Source: Schoenoplectus triqueter (Eukaryota; Streptophyta; Magnoliopsida; Poales; Cyperaceae). Taken from it: a DNA stretch of 41,747 nucleotides. This document shows positions 1 through 12,016 of this stretch, one piece after another; the stretch's first letter is position 1, and each line of letters starts with the position of its first letter. Below the pieces are notes generated by a model. It searched no databases and was not told the DNA's origin. It was given only the letters and a program-made list of their open reading frames with translations. The stretch spans positions 1-41,747 of the forward strand of contig CAXKVV010000753.1 of NCBI GenBank assembly GCA_964058805.1, in the 5' to 3' direction. The position numbers and the translations under genes are program-made.

Positions 1-639
1 CTTCCTTTTCACAAGGCTAATCTATTCGTCTGTCAAGATTGATTAAAAGAGATTTAAAGAAGATAGTAGTCACAATATTGGTGAGAAGATCATGGAATAA
101 TTGCACCTGGATATGAAAATGGGGGATGTGTTTTTGGTTAGGTAGATAATCAATTTAATTGATAGTTTGGTTCGTTCTATATTCCTTTTGATGGCCATGA
201 GATTCTTCTTGTTGCAGTCTATGAATCAAGGATTCATGTATACCAGCCATATACTCTCTTTCTTTCATTGTTAGTTCTCATAATGCTTCATTGGAAATAT
301 GGTGTACTCCCCTTGTATAAGACAGTCAATATTTGTATTAACAGTCAGTTGCAAAATTGTGATCATCACTATTGCACTGTTTTACCTTGCCTTTCGACCA
401 CCCCACCCGCATAGTTCTAGTTTGTTCCCATCTTGTGCCATTATAAAACACATGTACGTGCACGTTGTTGCTGTTGCTGTGTAGTCTATAGAATGTTCTC
501 AACCCCCCACCAAGCCCAACCCAATAGTTGAATTTGTAGTGATTTTACGCGGATTGTTTTATTATTGATTATTTAAAAGATTTATGAAATCAAGCATTTA
601 TGACTTATTGTTGCACCACCTTGTTTAAGCAACTAGTGT

Positions 640-960
640 TCTAAAATTGTGGTGTCGTGTCATATGGTGCCGTGTTAAAGCATGTCGTGGTTCGTATTGT
701 GTTATAATAAAGCATGTTGTGCCTTATGTTGTGTTGTATTTTTTTTTTATGTTGTGCTATGTTGGGTCTAAACTCTAAACAATTAGAGGGGTGACATAGC
801 ATGGTTATGGCACGACATAATTAAGGCACGTCGTGCTAACTGTGTCGTACTAATTTGTATTGTATTTAATCATATCGTGTCTAATCATATCATTTTATAC
901 AATATGACATCTCTTAATCGTGCTAAATGTGTCGTAATCGTACTAGATTATTAATTTAAA
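640..960. repeat. Degenerate GTGTCGT/CGTGTC-rich repeat
   Basis: Short words such as gtcgtgtc, catgtcgtg, gtgtcgta and tcgtgtc recur irregularly on both strands. A related stretch at about 1615-1830 has words such as gtatcgtgc and catatcgtat. This looks like decayed transposable-element sequence; no period or ends could be defined. Confidence 0.4.
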
Positions 961-1473
961 AAAAAACTGAACAATTTTTGATAAAGTTGTCAAAAAATGA
1001 AATTTTAAATTATTTTTTTAAAATTTGTAAAATTAAGAAACATACAAAATATAAAAAAATTCCAAAAAATATGGACATTATTTAAAATATAAAATTTACA
1101 AATTATCCCTTATTTTTTCAGGGTTAGAACCAGTTATAGTAGAAATATAGGCAGACTTACTAACTTATTATAATTTAATAAAAATTAAAATCTAAATATT
1201 TAAATTAATTAAAATTTATATCTTAGTCCTTAAAAATAATATGAATGCAGAGGATTGTATATTTATCTATATTCTTTATAGTTATACATATATGAATATA
1301 AGCATATTAAATTGATTTGATTAATATATTCTTGGGAAATAAATCTATAATAGACCTGCAACTGAAATGAATAAATGACAGGTTGTAATGCAACCATGAT
1401 GTCTACCCTACCCGTGTAGTGTGCAGGCTACAGCGTGACAATTCGTTTCAATCACGTTTCAATATTTCAATAT

Positions 1474-2195
1474 TATATCCTTTTTATACTGATAAGTTGT
1501 CAATAGTCCCTTCAGCGTGACAATTGTGTCTACCCTACCCATGTTGTCATCATCTAACCCTTCAAATTATTTTGTGTATCTATATGCGCCCACCTTGTCT
1601 ATTTTTGTTATTCATATTGTGTCATATCGGATCATACTTTTGTGTTGTATCGGGTTTAATTTTTGTAGCGTTGTGTGCCGTATCGTGCTCACTTTTAAAA
1701 AAAATCAGACACAATACGATTAAATTATGGGTCAAAACTCATACTGTACAGTATCATATCGTATTGGATAATCATATTGTGTTACTTTTGGATTGTATCG
1801 TTCCGTACTGTACTCGTTATGATAGTCACAAATTTAGAATCCTAGTTGCAAGCTTAAGTAACGAAAAAGTACATTCAACAGTCAATGATCAGCTTTGCAA
1901 AAAAAAAAAAAGATTTATTCGTGAAAACAAATAGCTGTCTTAGAAGCTGGAGTTCCGTTGCTTTGCACCTCATGTGACTTTATTGGAAAATGTTTTCTAT
2001 TATTTGAAAAAAAAATACTTGACACAAGTGTAATATCGGAAAAAAAAATTCGACGCGCTGAGAGACATATTTCAATATTTCAACATGTACACAATAAAAA
2101 ATTTCCGACATTGTAATTCATATAATATTCCAATTGTTGGAGTTGGAAGGGACTATTGACAGCTTATCAGTATATAAATTATAAAAAGGATGCAA
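1474..2195. repeat. Inverted repeat pair, about 40 bp arms, 720 bp apart
   Basis: The left arm (about 1474-1513) and the reverse complement of the right arm (about 2147-2195) both read as a tccttttta stretch, then a tactgataag core, then gtcaatagtcccttc, differing by a small internal indel and one substitution. The enclosed DNA includes cgtatcg-rich sequence and poly(A) tracts. Just outside and across the left arm there are direct repeats: cagcgtgacaatt near 1431 and 1513, and gtctaccctaccc near 1401 and 1528. It is probably a non-autonomous DNA element with decayed ends; no target-site duplication was found. Confidence 0.45.
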
Positions 2196-2481
2196 GAATG
2201 AAAGATGGGTTACTTTCAAACTTTCAAGTTTCAACTGGCCAGGAAAAGATGGTAACAAAAACCGTGCATTCTTTGTTGAATGTCAGATGGAAGCCAAGAA
2301 TTTAATGAAAGTGTATTTTGTCGGCCACTATCAGGCTTCAGACTTGTCCACATTTATAGTTTGGTAGAAAAAAAATAGATACCGATACCGTTCGTGTTCA
2401 TGCGGATTTCACCTCTCCAACTTTGCCCATGCAAGCGAGATATACTATATTCATGTATAATACGCATGCTTTTCGTCATTA

Positions 2482-2809
2482 GATTGAGTTCAGTTTTTAT
2501 TAATAATAATTATTATGAAATTAGTATTATTAAAAATAAGAGTGAGAATCGTAAAATTTCAAATATATGAATGGCAGCGCGTCACTGGCAGTGGCGCGTT
2601 TCGTCCAAATCCCGCAAAGTGAGATGGAGAGGCGCTGCGCGTTTTGTATATATAAGAAGCAAACGCGTCACTGTCAGTGGTGCGTTTTATAAAAATAATG
2701 AAACGCGCCACTGACATTCGTATATTTGAAATTTTACGATTCTCACTCTTATTTTTAATAATATTAATTTAACAATTATTATTATTACTAAAAACTGGAT
2801 TGAATTAGA
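2482..2809. mobile_element. Hairpin MITE, family A (copy 1)
   Basis: Two arms of about 90 bases (about 2482-2574 and 2717-2809) are near-perfect reverse complements: both contain a block reading aaaaataagagtgagaatcg followed by taaaatttcaaatata. The centre holds several copies of a palindromic core of the form gcg(t/c)cactg-n-cagtg(g/a)cgc, joined by GC-rich sequence. The whole segment could fold into one long hairpin. A second member of the family lies at about 35.5-35.8 kb. No protein is encoded, so it would move only with a transposase supplied elsewhere, or is extinct. Confidence 0.7.
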
Positions 2810-4844
2810 CCAAATATCAATGGTAACTGGTAAGCTTGGTGATTTGGGATTGGTACGAGTTCACCTATAAAATGCCCAGCTAATAATTCTGCAACTATTT
2901 TGAATAACAACTCTTTCACAATGAAACTTCAAATAAAATATGTTTATACATATAAGATAAAAAAAAAAGATGGTTCAAATGTTTTCATTTTTCATGTCTC
3001 AATTAAAGACGGACACAAACATGTTTGAATCATGACATACTAGCATATGCAGAGACGGAGTCGAACTTTGACACCGAGGTAAAAATTAGAATTTTTTTTT
3101 CAAAAGGGTCAAAATAATAAAAAAAAATTAAATATAAATATTTTTTAATTTTTCTGAGAATATACATAATTATAAAAGTATTTTTTAAAAAAATTCTGAT
3201 CAAGAGATCAACTGACTCCTGTTACCATGTAGATTTGCCCTTGAGCATGCACGCGTATTCACATATTAGAGATGTATATCCTTAAACATGTGTCTTACAA
3301 CCACACTGCCAAACACTTCACACTTAGAAACATGCATGGATAACACATGCTACACATACAACACACATGACACATCACGTGACACTTGTAACATGTACAA
3401 GAAAATTGCTAGGGTGATGACACTTTTTCATGTTTTTTTTCACTCTTTTTGTGATTTTTCATGAAATTTTCTTGAGTTTTCTATATCCTTCCCTATTTAT
3501 TATTTTTTTCTGATTTCCTTTTTTTTTGAATTTTCATTTTTTTAGGATCTAAGTATTGTAAGTATTGACACGTATAAATCTGAACATTCTAGCATAATTT
3601 ACTAGATGTATCACATATTCACATGCATTACATATTTAAAATTTCTAAAACTCAACACTTATAAATACGCACATGTATACATATAAATACGTGCTAACAC
3701 AACACATCAGGTGTTGAACACATCACATACCAGACACACATGTCTAGAAATTTCCTAGTCACTATGTTGTCTCCACTTTCAAGTTTCTAATGATTAAAAA
3801 CTTAAAACTAAAAATATCAAAAATAAAATAGATTTGATTTATATCAGTTTACTAATATATAGATAAAAATTGTGGTATTTGATTATTATTTAGTGACATT
3901 AAGAGTTTGCAATAAATGCATTAGTATGAATATTTTTTTTTTCAATTTACTGAATAAAAATAAAAATGACAAATAAATATTGTAAGAAGAAAATATAGTA
4001 TGGATCTAATAATTTTATTTTGATATTTTCATTTTAAATTATAAATTATTAAAAAATAAAAAATAAAGGTACGATAGATATATAAAAAAATAAATACATT
4101 TAAACCTTCTGAATAAGTAAAAAGGGAAATCGGCCGGAGGATTGTCCGTTGCCCATTTCTACATAATTATATATGTAAAAAAATATATCAAAGTGTAATT
4201 ATCCAGAATATATTTTTTTAACGAATTTTAAAGAGTTGAGAGGAACCGGGACTAAAAGTATCGTCCAGATAGTTCGTCAAAATAAATTAAAATATTTATA
4301 TAATTTACAACAATTCTAATTCATTGATTTCGGTGAACTATCTGACAATTTAATTGTTGAAAATTAAAATATAATTAATCTATAAACATGTTTATAAAAG
4401 TTTTGTATTTTAAAAGTTTTTAAATATTTGTCGGATCTAATTGAAATTTTTATTATCAAAATTGTAAAAATATAACCGTTGTCAGATTATCGTTTCTTAT
4501 TTACAAAGTTCGAAAATTCGAAGTGCGTATTTCTAACGTCAGGATTATTTTTTTTCTAAAATCAAAATACAGTTGCACTTTCTAAAAAGTGACTCGAGTT
4601 CTAAAAAAGTACAAGATATCTGGTAATTGGTATTTGGTAACTTGCTAATTTATTTTCATTTCCAATAAACCGATTTTTTGTTGAGCGCAGCTGTTTTCCT
4701 TTCTAAACTGTGACCGGGCCTTCAGTGAATCCGTATTTAAAAAAAAAATCAATTAACTTGGGAAATTTTTAGCTTCGAAAGAAAAAAAAACGAATAGTCA
4801 GTATATATAGCTACTAAATTGTCAGTTATATTATACATAATACC

Positions 4845-5396
4845 ATAGATGTTGAATCGTGTTTTATATCGTATCATGCATCGTATATCGTATTGTTTTA
4901 TTAAGATACACTAAACTTGAGTTAAAACAACTAATTAGATACATATTATATTTTTTCTATTTGAGAATCACTATAATATAATATTTTATCACATTTATAC
5001 ATAATACTAGCACAACATAGATGCTATAGTTCTATGATAATCTAAATAACATAAGTACTAATAAAAAAATTTCTTTCAATCAATCACATATAATCAATAT
5101 ATATTTTTAGAATGAAAATCAAATAGAAATTTAATATACATATTTATTTAATACATTAGAAAAAAAATAGTTTTATACTTTTATTCAATATTTTTAGAGT
5201 GTCACCTATTTTTGGAACAGAATTTGTTAGTGATTCGCTAAGGATTCGTACAAATTCTTTCTCCATAGACACAAAATGCAGATTCATATCTATTGGTTTC
5301 AGAATTGTATCATATCATAAGATTTATATTTATTAGTCTCTAAATCGTATCGTATCGTAAAATTTATATCTTAAAACGTAAGATACTAACATCTAT
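4845..5396. mobile_element. Putative non-autonomous element with ATAGATGTT termini
   Basis: The segment begins with atagatgtt and ends with its reverse complement aacatctat. Sub-terminal parts on both sides carry repeated tatcgtatc/gatacgata words. The interior is AT-rich and non-coding. The termini and symmetric sub-terminal repeats suggest a decayed MITE-like element, but I see no convincing target-site duplication. Confidence 0.45.
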
Positions 5397-5999
5397 TCAT
5401 GCTTGTATATACTTGCCACAGTGAATCCGAGTGCATCTGCATCAAAATTCAAACCTCTGACCTTCCATATCATCTCTTATTACTTTATAGATTAACAGTG
5501 CAATTGATTCAGCAGCAGTAAGACCGTACCCGGCACGGCGAGACATCTGATTACTAAAATTAATTTTTTCCTAATTAATTACTAAAATTTGAAATTGAAA
5601 CATTAATACAAAATCATTTACATGGGTTACATTATGTAAAACTAGACGATTGTTTTATTTTTGTTGAGTGAAGGTAGGTGTATATTATTTTGCGCTGATG
5701 AGGATTTGAATTCATAATACCTAAAATCATCCTGATTAATCACTACTTAAATTAGTAGATGGTAGAAATAAATAATTATTCATATATATGTTTAAAAAAA
5801 TATGAAAAGTGAGAATCGGACAAAATTGATCTAATATAACTATTATTAAGAGAATATCGATGAAAATTGAAAATGAATATTAAGATAAACACTTCATTTT
5901 AAATAATAGATCAGCAATATGTAAGGAATCAATCCTTGTTAGATGATAGTGTTTTTTGTTTTCTCTTTTTCCCTAGAAAAAATGGGTATAGAACTATGA

Positions 6000-6240
6000 A
6001 TCCAATCCAGCGATGGATTATCAAGGATCATCAAAATTTTATATAATTTACAACGGTGATAATTTGACGATCTTTGATGGACTATCAAATGATAATAAAA
6101 TTGTATGGAATTTGAATCATTATCAATCTATCAGTACAAGGACATATTCATAAGATTTTTCCTATTTTTAAGATTTTTTTTTCATATTTATTTAAAAATT
6201 TGTTGTCAAAATTATCAAGATAACTATTGTCAAGTGATCC
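6000..6240. repeat. Family B MITE remnant
   Basis: It shares the words ttgatggactatcaaatgat, tatataatttacaa and tttatttaaaaatttg, and the right end gtcaagtgatccc, with the intact family B element at 24133-24496. The left terminus is not recognisable, so this is a truncated or decayed copy. Confidence 0.5.
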
Positions 6241-8185
6241 CTTCACTTAAATAAATTCTTCTCAGTAAAAATGATTAAATAATTTAGAAAGATAAAATTA
6301 TGTTTAAAAAAATGAGATTAATAAAAATTTAACTTAAAAATATTATTTTTCAAAATCCAATTCAGTTGAAGGCTTCATTCGCTTTTTCCCTCAATCCATC
6401 CTCTTTTTCCCTGGAAAAGATAAGAGATGGCGTGTTAAGTTCGAGGATGAGATACTTTAAGTAGTGAAAAGGATATTCATATTTTGGTGCTTAATTCTCC
6501 AAAGCACTCCGAACGCAAGAATATTCTCTCTCCATCTCATTTCTCGTCTCTGATTCTGAACAAAGTGAACCAGTATCTATAGAATGGAATGGACTGATGC
6601 ATTCAACAAGAACAGGAGAAAAGAAATAAAGGATTTTGTCGAATTTCTGAGCCGGTACGGAGCCTCAGACTGAGACAGGACACATCCTTGTTGTCAGTGC
6701 CAGTGCCAGTTCAGCTCAGTTGTTTCTTCTTTCTTCACTTTTACAGTTACAGATTACACTCTGAACTATTTATATCATCAATATTAGTTCTTAATGCAAT
6801 AAATTCGTCTAGAGATATTGAAGAGTAGTTGCAATGAAATCACAACTTAATCATAATATAATTTTCTTCTTGGGAGGAAAAGTTGTACTACATTATTTCT
6901 GGACAAGACAAATCAATTTATAGAGTCATCATCATCCACTATGGTACGTAAAATTTATAATGAACAGTTTTCAAAGAGAATAATACTACGAACATTATTT
7001 AAATTCATATTATAATCCGGGCAAACTATAAATTTTATATTAAGTAGAGGAGGATGCCAACTCAGTTTTGTAAGGATTAACTTAATAATCTGACATATAT
7101 TGGCACCATGAATACTTTTTAATTATTTTAACATATGGCACCACACCTTTTATTTTACTTTGTGATGTTGCAGCTACTCTCTCACTTTTTTAAATCCATC
7201 ATTGAATATGGATAATATATATCAATATATTTATTATTTGTTCACATTTACAAACGAAGTACCTGCCAAGGACAAGGATGGGTTTAATTTGGATTTTGGA
7301 AGCCATCCAAACATTTTGGTCCCTTTCTGCAAATAGAAAAATAAATAAAGAGAAAAGAAAGACATTAAATAAATATCAACTTATGTTAAGTAATTGTCAG
7401 AATTATTAAGTGAAAACAAAGACATCTTTATTATTCTATATTCTCATAGGCTAAGGTCCAGCTATTTGTTCCAACTTTTCAACGCAGGATCTACATACCC
7501 AGTACACCCAAAATTAAATTATTTATATGCACAATATATGGCCATTATTTCTTCTTCAATCAACATGTCTACCTAAATTCTAAATTTATATCATTCATCA
7601 TGCATGCAAAGAGTTCATTTGATCAAAAGCTAATCAATCTGTCTCTCTTTTTTCCTCAAATTTTGAATATTCCGCATTTTCTACATATAAGGATAGCCTT
7701 TACGCTTAATTATATTCAGATAAAAAAAAAGGGTGAGAAATTGAGGTGGATTATTTATTAGTATATTTATTTATCATGAGATAACAACCTACCTCGCCAC
7801 CTGGACAGCTGGATCATATCTTTGTAGGACCTCTAGGCCCATTTAATCCAACGAAACAAAAACAATGGAATCAAATAGTTTCGATTACGGCGCTGGCGGT
7901 AAGGAAAATCGAACGGTCGTGATCAGACCTCCATCCCATGTTTGATGCAAACCATCCGTACGATCCGATACAGACGCGTGAGATAATCCCTTAAGAAAAC
8001 TATTCAAGAACAATAAAAAGGAAAATGATGAAAAGAGTCTAAATAGCATCTCCCCTCGATCCCTTCCCATTCCATTATATTTCATTCCTTCCCCTCCTTT
8101 TCCTCTCCACACTCAAATCAAGTGCATGCTCATTGCTCATCATCCCTGCTGCCAAATAGCATTCTACTTCTATCACCACCACCAC

Positions 8186-8208
8186 CTCCTCTCTCTCTCT
8201 CTCTCTCT
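8186..8208 (+). repeat. CT microsatellite in the kinase 5' leader
   Basis: A run of CT dinucleotides followed by pyrimidine-rich sequence lies about 20-45 bases before the kinase ATG at 8230. Pyrimidine-rich tracts are common in plant 5' leaders near transcription starts. A possible TATA-like word, taaatag, sits near 8040, but its assignment is weak. Confidence 0.4.
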
Positions 8209-8229
8209 ACCTTTCTTCCCCTCGTTTCC

Positions 8230-10179
8230 ATGCCATCGCGTCGCCTCCTTTCCCTTCCCTTCTCCTCCCCTCCATCTCCCCACCTTTCCTTCCTCCACCG
8301 CCGCCACCACCTCCTTTTAATCATTCTCTCCTCCGTCTTCCTCTTCCTCCTTTCCCTCCTCCTCTATTTCTTCTTCGCCTTCTTTCGTCGCCGCCGACGG
8401 AGAACCCTCCCCCTCCTCTCCCCTGTTCTCCCTTCCCCTTCCTCCTCTCCCTCCCCTCTCCCTTTTTCTCTCCTTCGCCGTGCCACTCTTTCCTTCCACC
8501 CCTCCCGCTCCCTCGGCCGCGGATCTTCCTCCTCTGTTTACCTCGCGCTCTTCTCTTCCCCTTCCTCCCCTCCACTAGCCGTCAAGCTCTTACCTCCCGT
8601 TCCTCCTTCGCTCCATGAATTTCACCTCCTTTATTCTCTTCCGTCCTCCCATTTCATCGTGCCTCTGGTTGGATACTCTCTCCCCACCTCTCCTTCTCGC
8701 CCTCTTCTCTTAGCCTTCGAGTACATGCCCAATGGATCTCTCCAGTCTCTTCTCTTTAATGGCTCCTCGCCTATTCTCGATTGGTCCAAGCGGTTCTCTA
8801 TCCTACTAGACGTGGCGCAAGCACTAGCATTTCTACACTTCGAGTGTGACCCAGCTGTCATACATGGCGATCTCAAACCCAGTAATGTGCTCCTTACATC
8901 AGATTTTCGCGCAAAACTATCTGATTTTGGCTTATCTCGATTAAAAGATGAGAATAATGCAACCGATTACAACTTCCCGTTGAGCCAAGAACTCGGTCCA
9001 AGCCAAGAGCTCGTGGCAAGAGAGTTTGGAGCAGGAGAGATGCCAAGTGGGGAAATTGGAAGAGAGGAGGCAGCTTTGTGTGAATTGGAGGCACACAGTT
9101 ACGGTATGAAGAGGAAAGAGCCAGTTTCTGGTGAAACAGAGGAGGTGATCCATTCTTCACCTCCATTGATGATGCATGGAGAGAACAAAAATGGGCAATG
9201 GGGAAAGGATTGGTGGTGGAAGCAAGAGGGAAGCGGTGAGCTGGATTCGAGGGACTACGTAGCAGAGTGGATTGGTAGCCAAATAGACCCAGATAAGAAC
9301 CGGGATCCGGATTGGGATAACGGGCAGAGAATCCCGACAGAACCTGAACTGGAGAAGTGCTTTGAACAGGCCAATTCAAGCCAAGCTGATGATGGCACCA
9401 CCTTTTCAATTGATAAAAGCCCTGAAAGAATGAAAAAGAGAAAGAAAGACAATACTACTGCAAATGAGAAAAAAGATCGAAAAATGCGCGAATGGTGGAA
9501 AGAAGAGTATTTTGCTGAGATGAGCAACAAAGGGGTCAATCCTGAAAAGAAAGGGTTCAAATGGCTCCGGTCTATCAGTTCCCGCGGTACTGGTAGTGGT
9601 ACCGAAGCTCGAAAAGAAGGTACTTATTCCGACATGAATTTCAAAAAGGCGTGGAAGAAGAAAAGAAGCTGGTCTGTTAATAGTGACATGTTTAGTGGTG
9701 ATTTATTTAGCCGTGAACTGAGCACTACCACCAGCATAAGAGGGACAGTATGTTATGTCGCACCAGAATACGGGTTTACAACCAATTTATTTGAGAAAAC
9801 TGATATCTATAGTTTTGGTGTGTTGATTCTGGTGGTATTATCGGGCCGGAGGCCGTTGCATGTGCTATCCTCGCCCGTTAAGCTAGAGAAAGCGAACCTC
9901 ATCTCTTGGTGTCGACAATTGGCTAGGAGTGGAGATGTTTTGGAATTAATGGATGAGAAATTAGATGGATCATTTGACAAGGATCAAGCTAGTCTTTGTA
10001 TTAATTTGGCCTTGCTGTGTTTGCAAAAGATGCCTGAATTGAGACCGGATAGTAGCGAGATTGTGAGGATTTTGAGAGGAGAGATGGAAATTCCTGATTT
10101 ACCTTTCAAGTTCTCCCCTTCACCTTGCACCAGTGGGTTTAATCCAGCAAGAAGAAAGGTTATGTCAGATGCTGAGTAA
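8230..10179 (+). CDS. Receptor-like protein kinase, At1g80870 type, with very long activation-loop insert
   Basis: Single-exon gene, 649 residues from the first in-frame ATG; the open frame extends upstream only to a GTG. A basic N-terminus is followed by one membrane segment (about residues 28-52, a run of Leu/Ile/Phe) and six arginines, so a membrane anchor with a cytoplasmic kinase and no ectodomain. Kinase landmarks: glycine loop at 96-103 (GRGSSSSV, third Gly replaced by Ser), VAIK-type lysine K119, HGD at 212-214 in place of HRD (VIHGDLKPSN context), DFG at 232-234, APE at 511-513. About 275 residues, rich in Lys, Glu, Trp and Ser, lie between DFG and APE, where typical kinases have 20-35. 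This layout, with an acidic/basic insert and the SFGVLILVVLSGRRPL region downstream, matches the plant family typified by Arabidopsis At1g80870. Substrate unknown. The lysine, the HGD aspartate and DFG are all present, so activity is possible, but HGD makes it a non-RD kinase. The 5' third is strongly C/T-rich compared with the insert. Confidence 0.93.
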   Translation: MPSRRLLSLPFSSPPSPHLSFLHRRHHLLLIILSSVFLFLLSLLLYFFFAFFRRRRRRTLPLLSPVLPSPSSSPSPLPFSLLRRATLSFHPSRSLGRGSSSSVYLALFSSPSSPPLAVKLLPPVPPSLHEFHLLYSLPSSHFIVPLVGYSLPTSPSRPLLLAFEYMPNGSLQSLLFNGSSPILDWSKRFSILLDVAQALAFLHFECDPAVIHGDLKPSNVLLTSDFRAKLSDFGLSRLKDENNATDYNFPLSQELGPSQELVAREFGAGEMPSGEIGREEAALCELEAHSYGMKRKEPVSGETEEVIHSSPPLMMHGENKNGQWGKDWWWKQEGSGELDSRDYVAEWIGSQIDPDKNRDPDWDNGQRIPTEPELEKCFEQANSSQADDGTTFSIDKSPERMKKRKKDNTTANEKKDRKMREWWKEEYFAEMSNKGVNPEKKGFKWLRSISSRGTGSGTEARKEGTYSDMNFKKAWKKKRSWSVNSDMFSGDLFSRELSTTTSIRGTVCYVAPEYGFTTNLFEKTDIYSFGVLILVVLSGRRPLHVLSSPVKLEKANLISWCRQLARSGDVLELMDEKLDGSFDKDQASLCINLALLCLQKMPELRPDSSEIVRILRGEMEIPDLPFKFSPSPCTSGFNPARRKVMSDAE

Positions 10180-11173
10180 GTCATTATTTTTTTTTCTTCT
10201 TCTTTCATTTTGATGTTTTCTAACTCTGTGATTGAGGTTTGGTGGTGGCAATTGAGATTAGTGCAATTGTTAGATTCTGTTCAATTTTGTATATAAATCA
10301 TTTCTTGTTCGCAATTGGAAAGAGACATTTTTGTTTATTCATAGTTCTCATCTAGTCTGAGAAAGTAATTTCTGTTAGCATCTCTGTATCAAGTTTGTTA
10401 TATGAATCATACTAGTGCAAAATGGCAAGTTATTAACTTTGTAAATGTGAAGGCTATTTTGTTCTTAATTGAGAGAATAGATAGATTCCTAATAGAACTT
10501 GTATGCATGGTATGAATTCTATATCTTGAATCGATAGTTATATAACTAATTTGTCATTTTATAATAATACTATTTTGCATGTGCTCAGGCATGTGAAATA
10601 GTTAACCATCGTACTGTTTGCTTATGTTGAAAGGATTTGTGTTATTGACAAATAAATATCCTTACTAAGACAATGATTGCCTCTTATCCTTTACTAAATT
10701 TTGCACACATAAAAATAATATAAAACGCGGTGGTGGGGGCTCAGCCTTTGAGTGATATTTCAATTTAATTTTGTAGTATAATAGTTTTCCAACAATTGAT
10801 TTTGTAGATTTGTATACGATTGAAATACTTCAGATAAAGACCCAAGGCGTATAGGTGGTCAAATTAATACTAGTATAGTGCTGTCGTTATGACCTAGAAA
10901 ATGACTTTTTTGAATTTAATTTCTATTATGGCGGTTTTTCAGCTATGGAAGTTATACTAATCAAAATTAGAAAAATAAACTACCAAATATGCAATTGTCA
11001 AAGCAAGGAATTAAATAGTAGAAGACAAATCCTCGGCTAAGAGAAGAGAATAACAGTTAAAATATTCGGGATGGAATAGGCCAATATTTTGTACATTTTA
11101 ATAAATCACTGGTTGTTTCGAAGCAAACAGATGCTGAGAGAATATATATATAAAGTAAAGCTAGTGTGTTTTT

Positions 11174-11635
11174 TGGAATATGAAACTCTTTCATAATATT
11201 AAATGATTTTTAAATTTTGATTTATCACTATCATTAAAATTCTTAATATTGAAATCTTATGAGGTATAAAAATTTCTTCTTGGAATATGAAACTCTTTCA
11301 TAATATTAAATGATTTTTAAATTTTGATTTATCACTATCATTAAAATTCTTAATATTGAAATTTTATGAGGTATAAAAATTTAGGATGTTTTAAATTTTC
11401 TAAATTATTCTTTTCAATTTTTAAAAACAACAAAAAAATAAAAATAAAATATTTAATATTTGTACATTATTTTCAAAAATTGAAAAAAAGTGACTTAAAA
11501 AACTCGAAACACCCTAAATTGTTGTACCCCATAAGATTTTAATATGAAGAATTTAATGAGTGATAAATCAAAATTTAGAGATCATTTGATATACTTTTGA
11601 GTTAATATCAAGGAGGAGCTCCGTGCTCCTAGGAA
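11174..11635. mobile_element. MITE with internal tandem duplication of its left arm
   Basis: The left arm is present twice in direct orientation with a 107-base period: 11174-11275 and 11281-11382 differ at a single base (gaaatcttat against gaaattttat). The right arm (about 11525-11610) is the reverse complement of the same sequence, sharing aaattttgatttatcact and catta(a)aattctt. Inner sequences also pair (aggatgttttaaatt against aacaccctaaatt). The right side ends near ggagctccgtgctcctag. This is an inverted-repeat element with one arm duplicated after insertion. Confidence 0.65.
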
Positions 11636-11660
11636 GTTTATATATATATATATATATATA

Positions 11661-12016
11661 TAGAGGCTATGGTGTTTCGTGTTCATATCTCGAATTTAAA
11701 TTTGAAAATTCAAACGGCCGATCTAAACCGTTGAACATTATATTCATATTGAAATATCCTTGGATGACAAATTTTATACTTTTTTGAATTTTTTTTTGCT
11801 ATTTTTTAAATGAGTATGAAGTTTGCTGGACTAACGATTATTGTACCATTCAAAACTAGTGGTTTTGTACCCATTTAAAAATAGCAAAAAAAAATATATA
11901 AATTTTGATTTCCAAAAATAGTTTAACAGTTTGGATTGGCCGTTTGAACTTTTAAATTCGAAATACGGACGTGAAGCACGAGAGATTTTATGCTCCATGA
12001 AACACTATAGTCTCTA
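11661..12016. mobile_element. MITE with GAGGCTATGGTGTTTC termini
   Basis: The left end (gaggctatggtgtttcgtg) and the right end (reverse complement gagactatagtgtttcatgg) are terminal inverted repeats, with further matching sub-terminal words such as cgaatttaaa and tcaaacggcc. The element is about 356 bases and non-coding. Both flanks are TATATATA, compatible with a target duplication, but the left flank is an AT microsatellite (about 11638-11661), so this is not diagnostic. It abuts the preceding MITE. Confidence 0.7.

Larger units (their letters stand above)
1..8229. other. AT-rich intergenic region with transposon remains
   Basis: No gene is supported in this stretch. Open frames here (for example 299-484, 1524-1934 and 7394-7576) are short, have low-complexity composition, resemble no family I know, and several lie inside repeats. 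The first 500 bases could be the 3' end or trailer of a gene to the left, but nothing coding is visible. Recognisable content is listed separately: a GTGTCGT-rich repeat, an inverted repeat at 1.5-2.2 kb, a hairpin MITE at 2.5-2.8 kb, an element at 4.8-5.4 kb and a remnant at 6.0-6.2 kb. Bases 3240-3760 are rich in ACACATG-type words without a clear unit. Confidence 0.7.

Noticed and set aside
1524..1934. 136-codon open frame on the + strand
   Set aside because: Translation comes from repeated cgtatcg-type words and poly(A) runs; it lies in a repeat.
3050..3120. gcagagacggagtcgaactttgacacc, resembling a family C or related transposon end
   Set aside because: No matching opposite end or target duplication was found nearby, so no element is annotated.
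8122..8229. 36-codon N-terminal extension of the kinase frame
   Set aside because: It begins with GTG, not ATG, and is mostly a CT microsatellite; the first in-frame ATG is at 8230 and starts a plausible membrane-anchored protein.
8130..9560. Several antisense and overlapping open frames within the kinase gene
   Set aside because: They are shadows created by the strongly biased C/T composition of the sense strand; low-complexity Arg/Glu-rich or unrelated translations.
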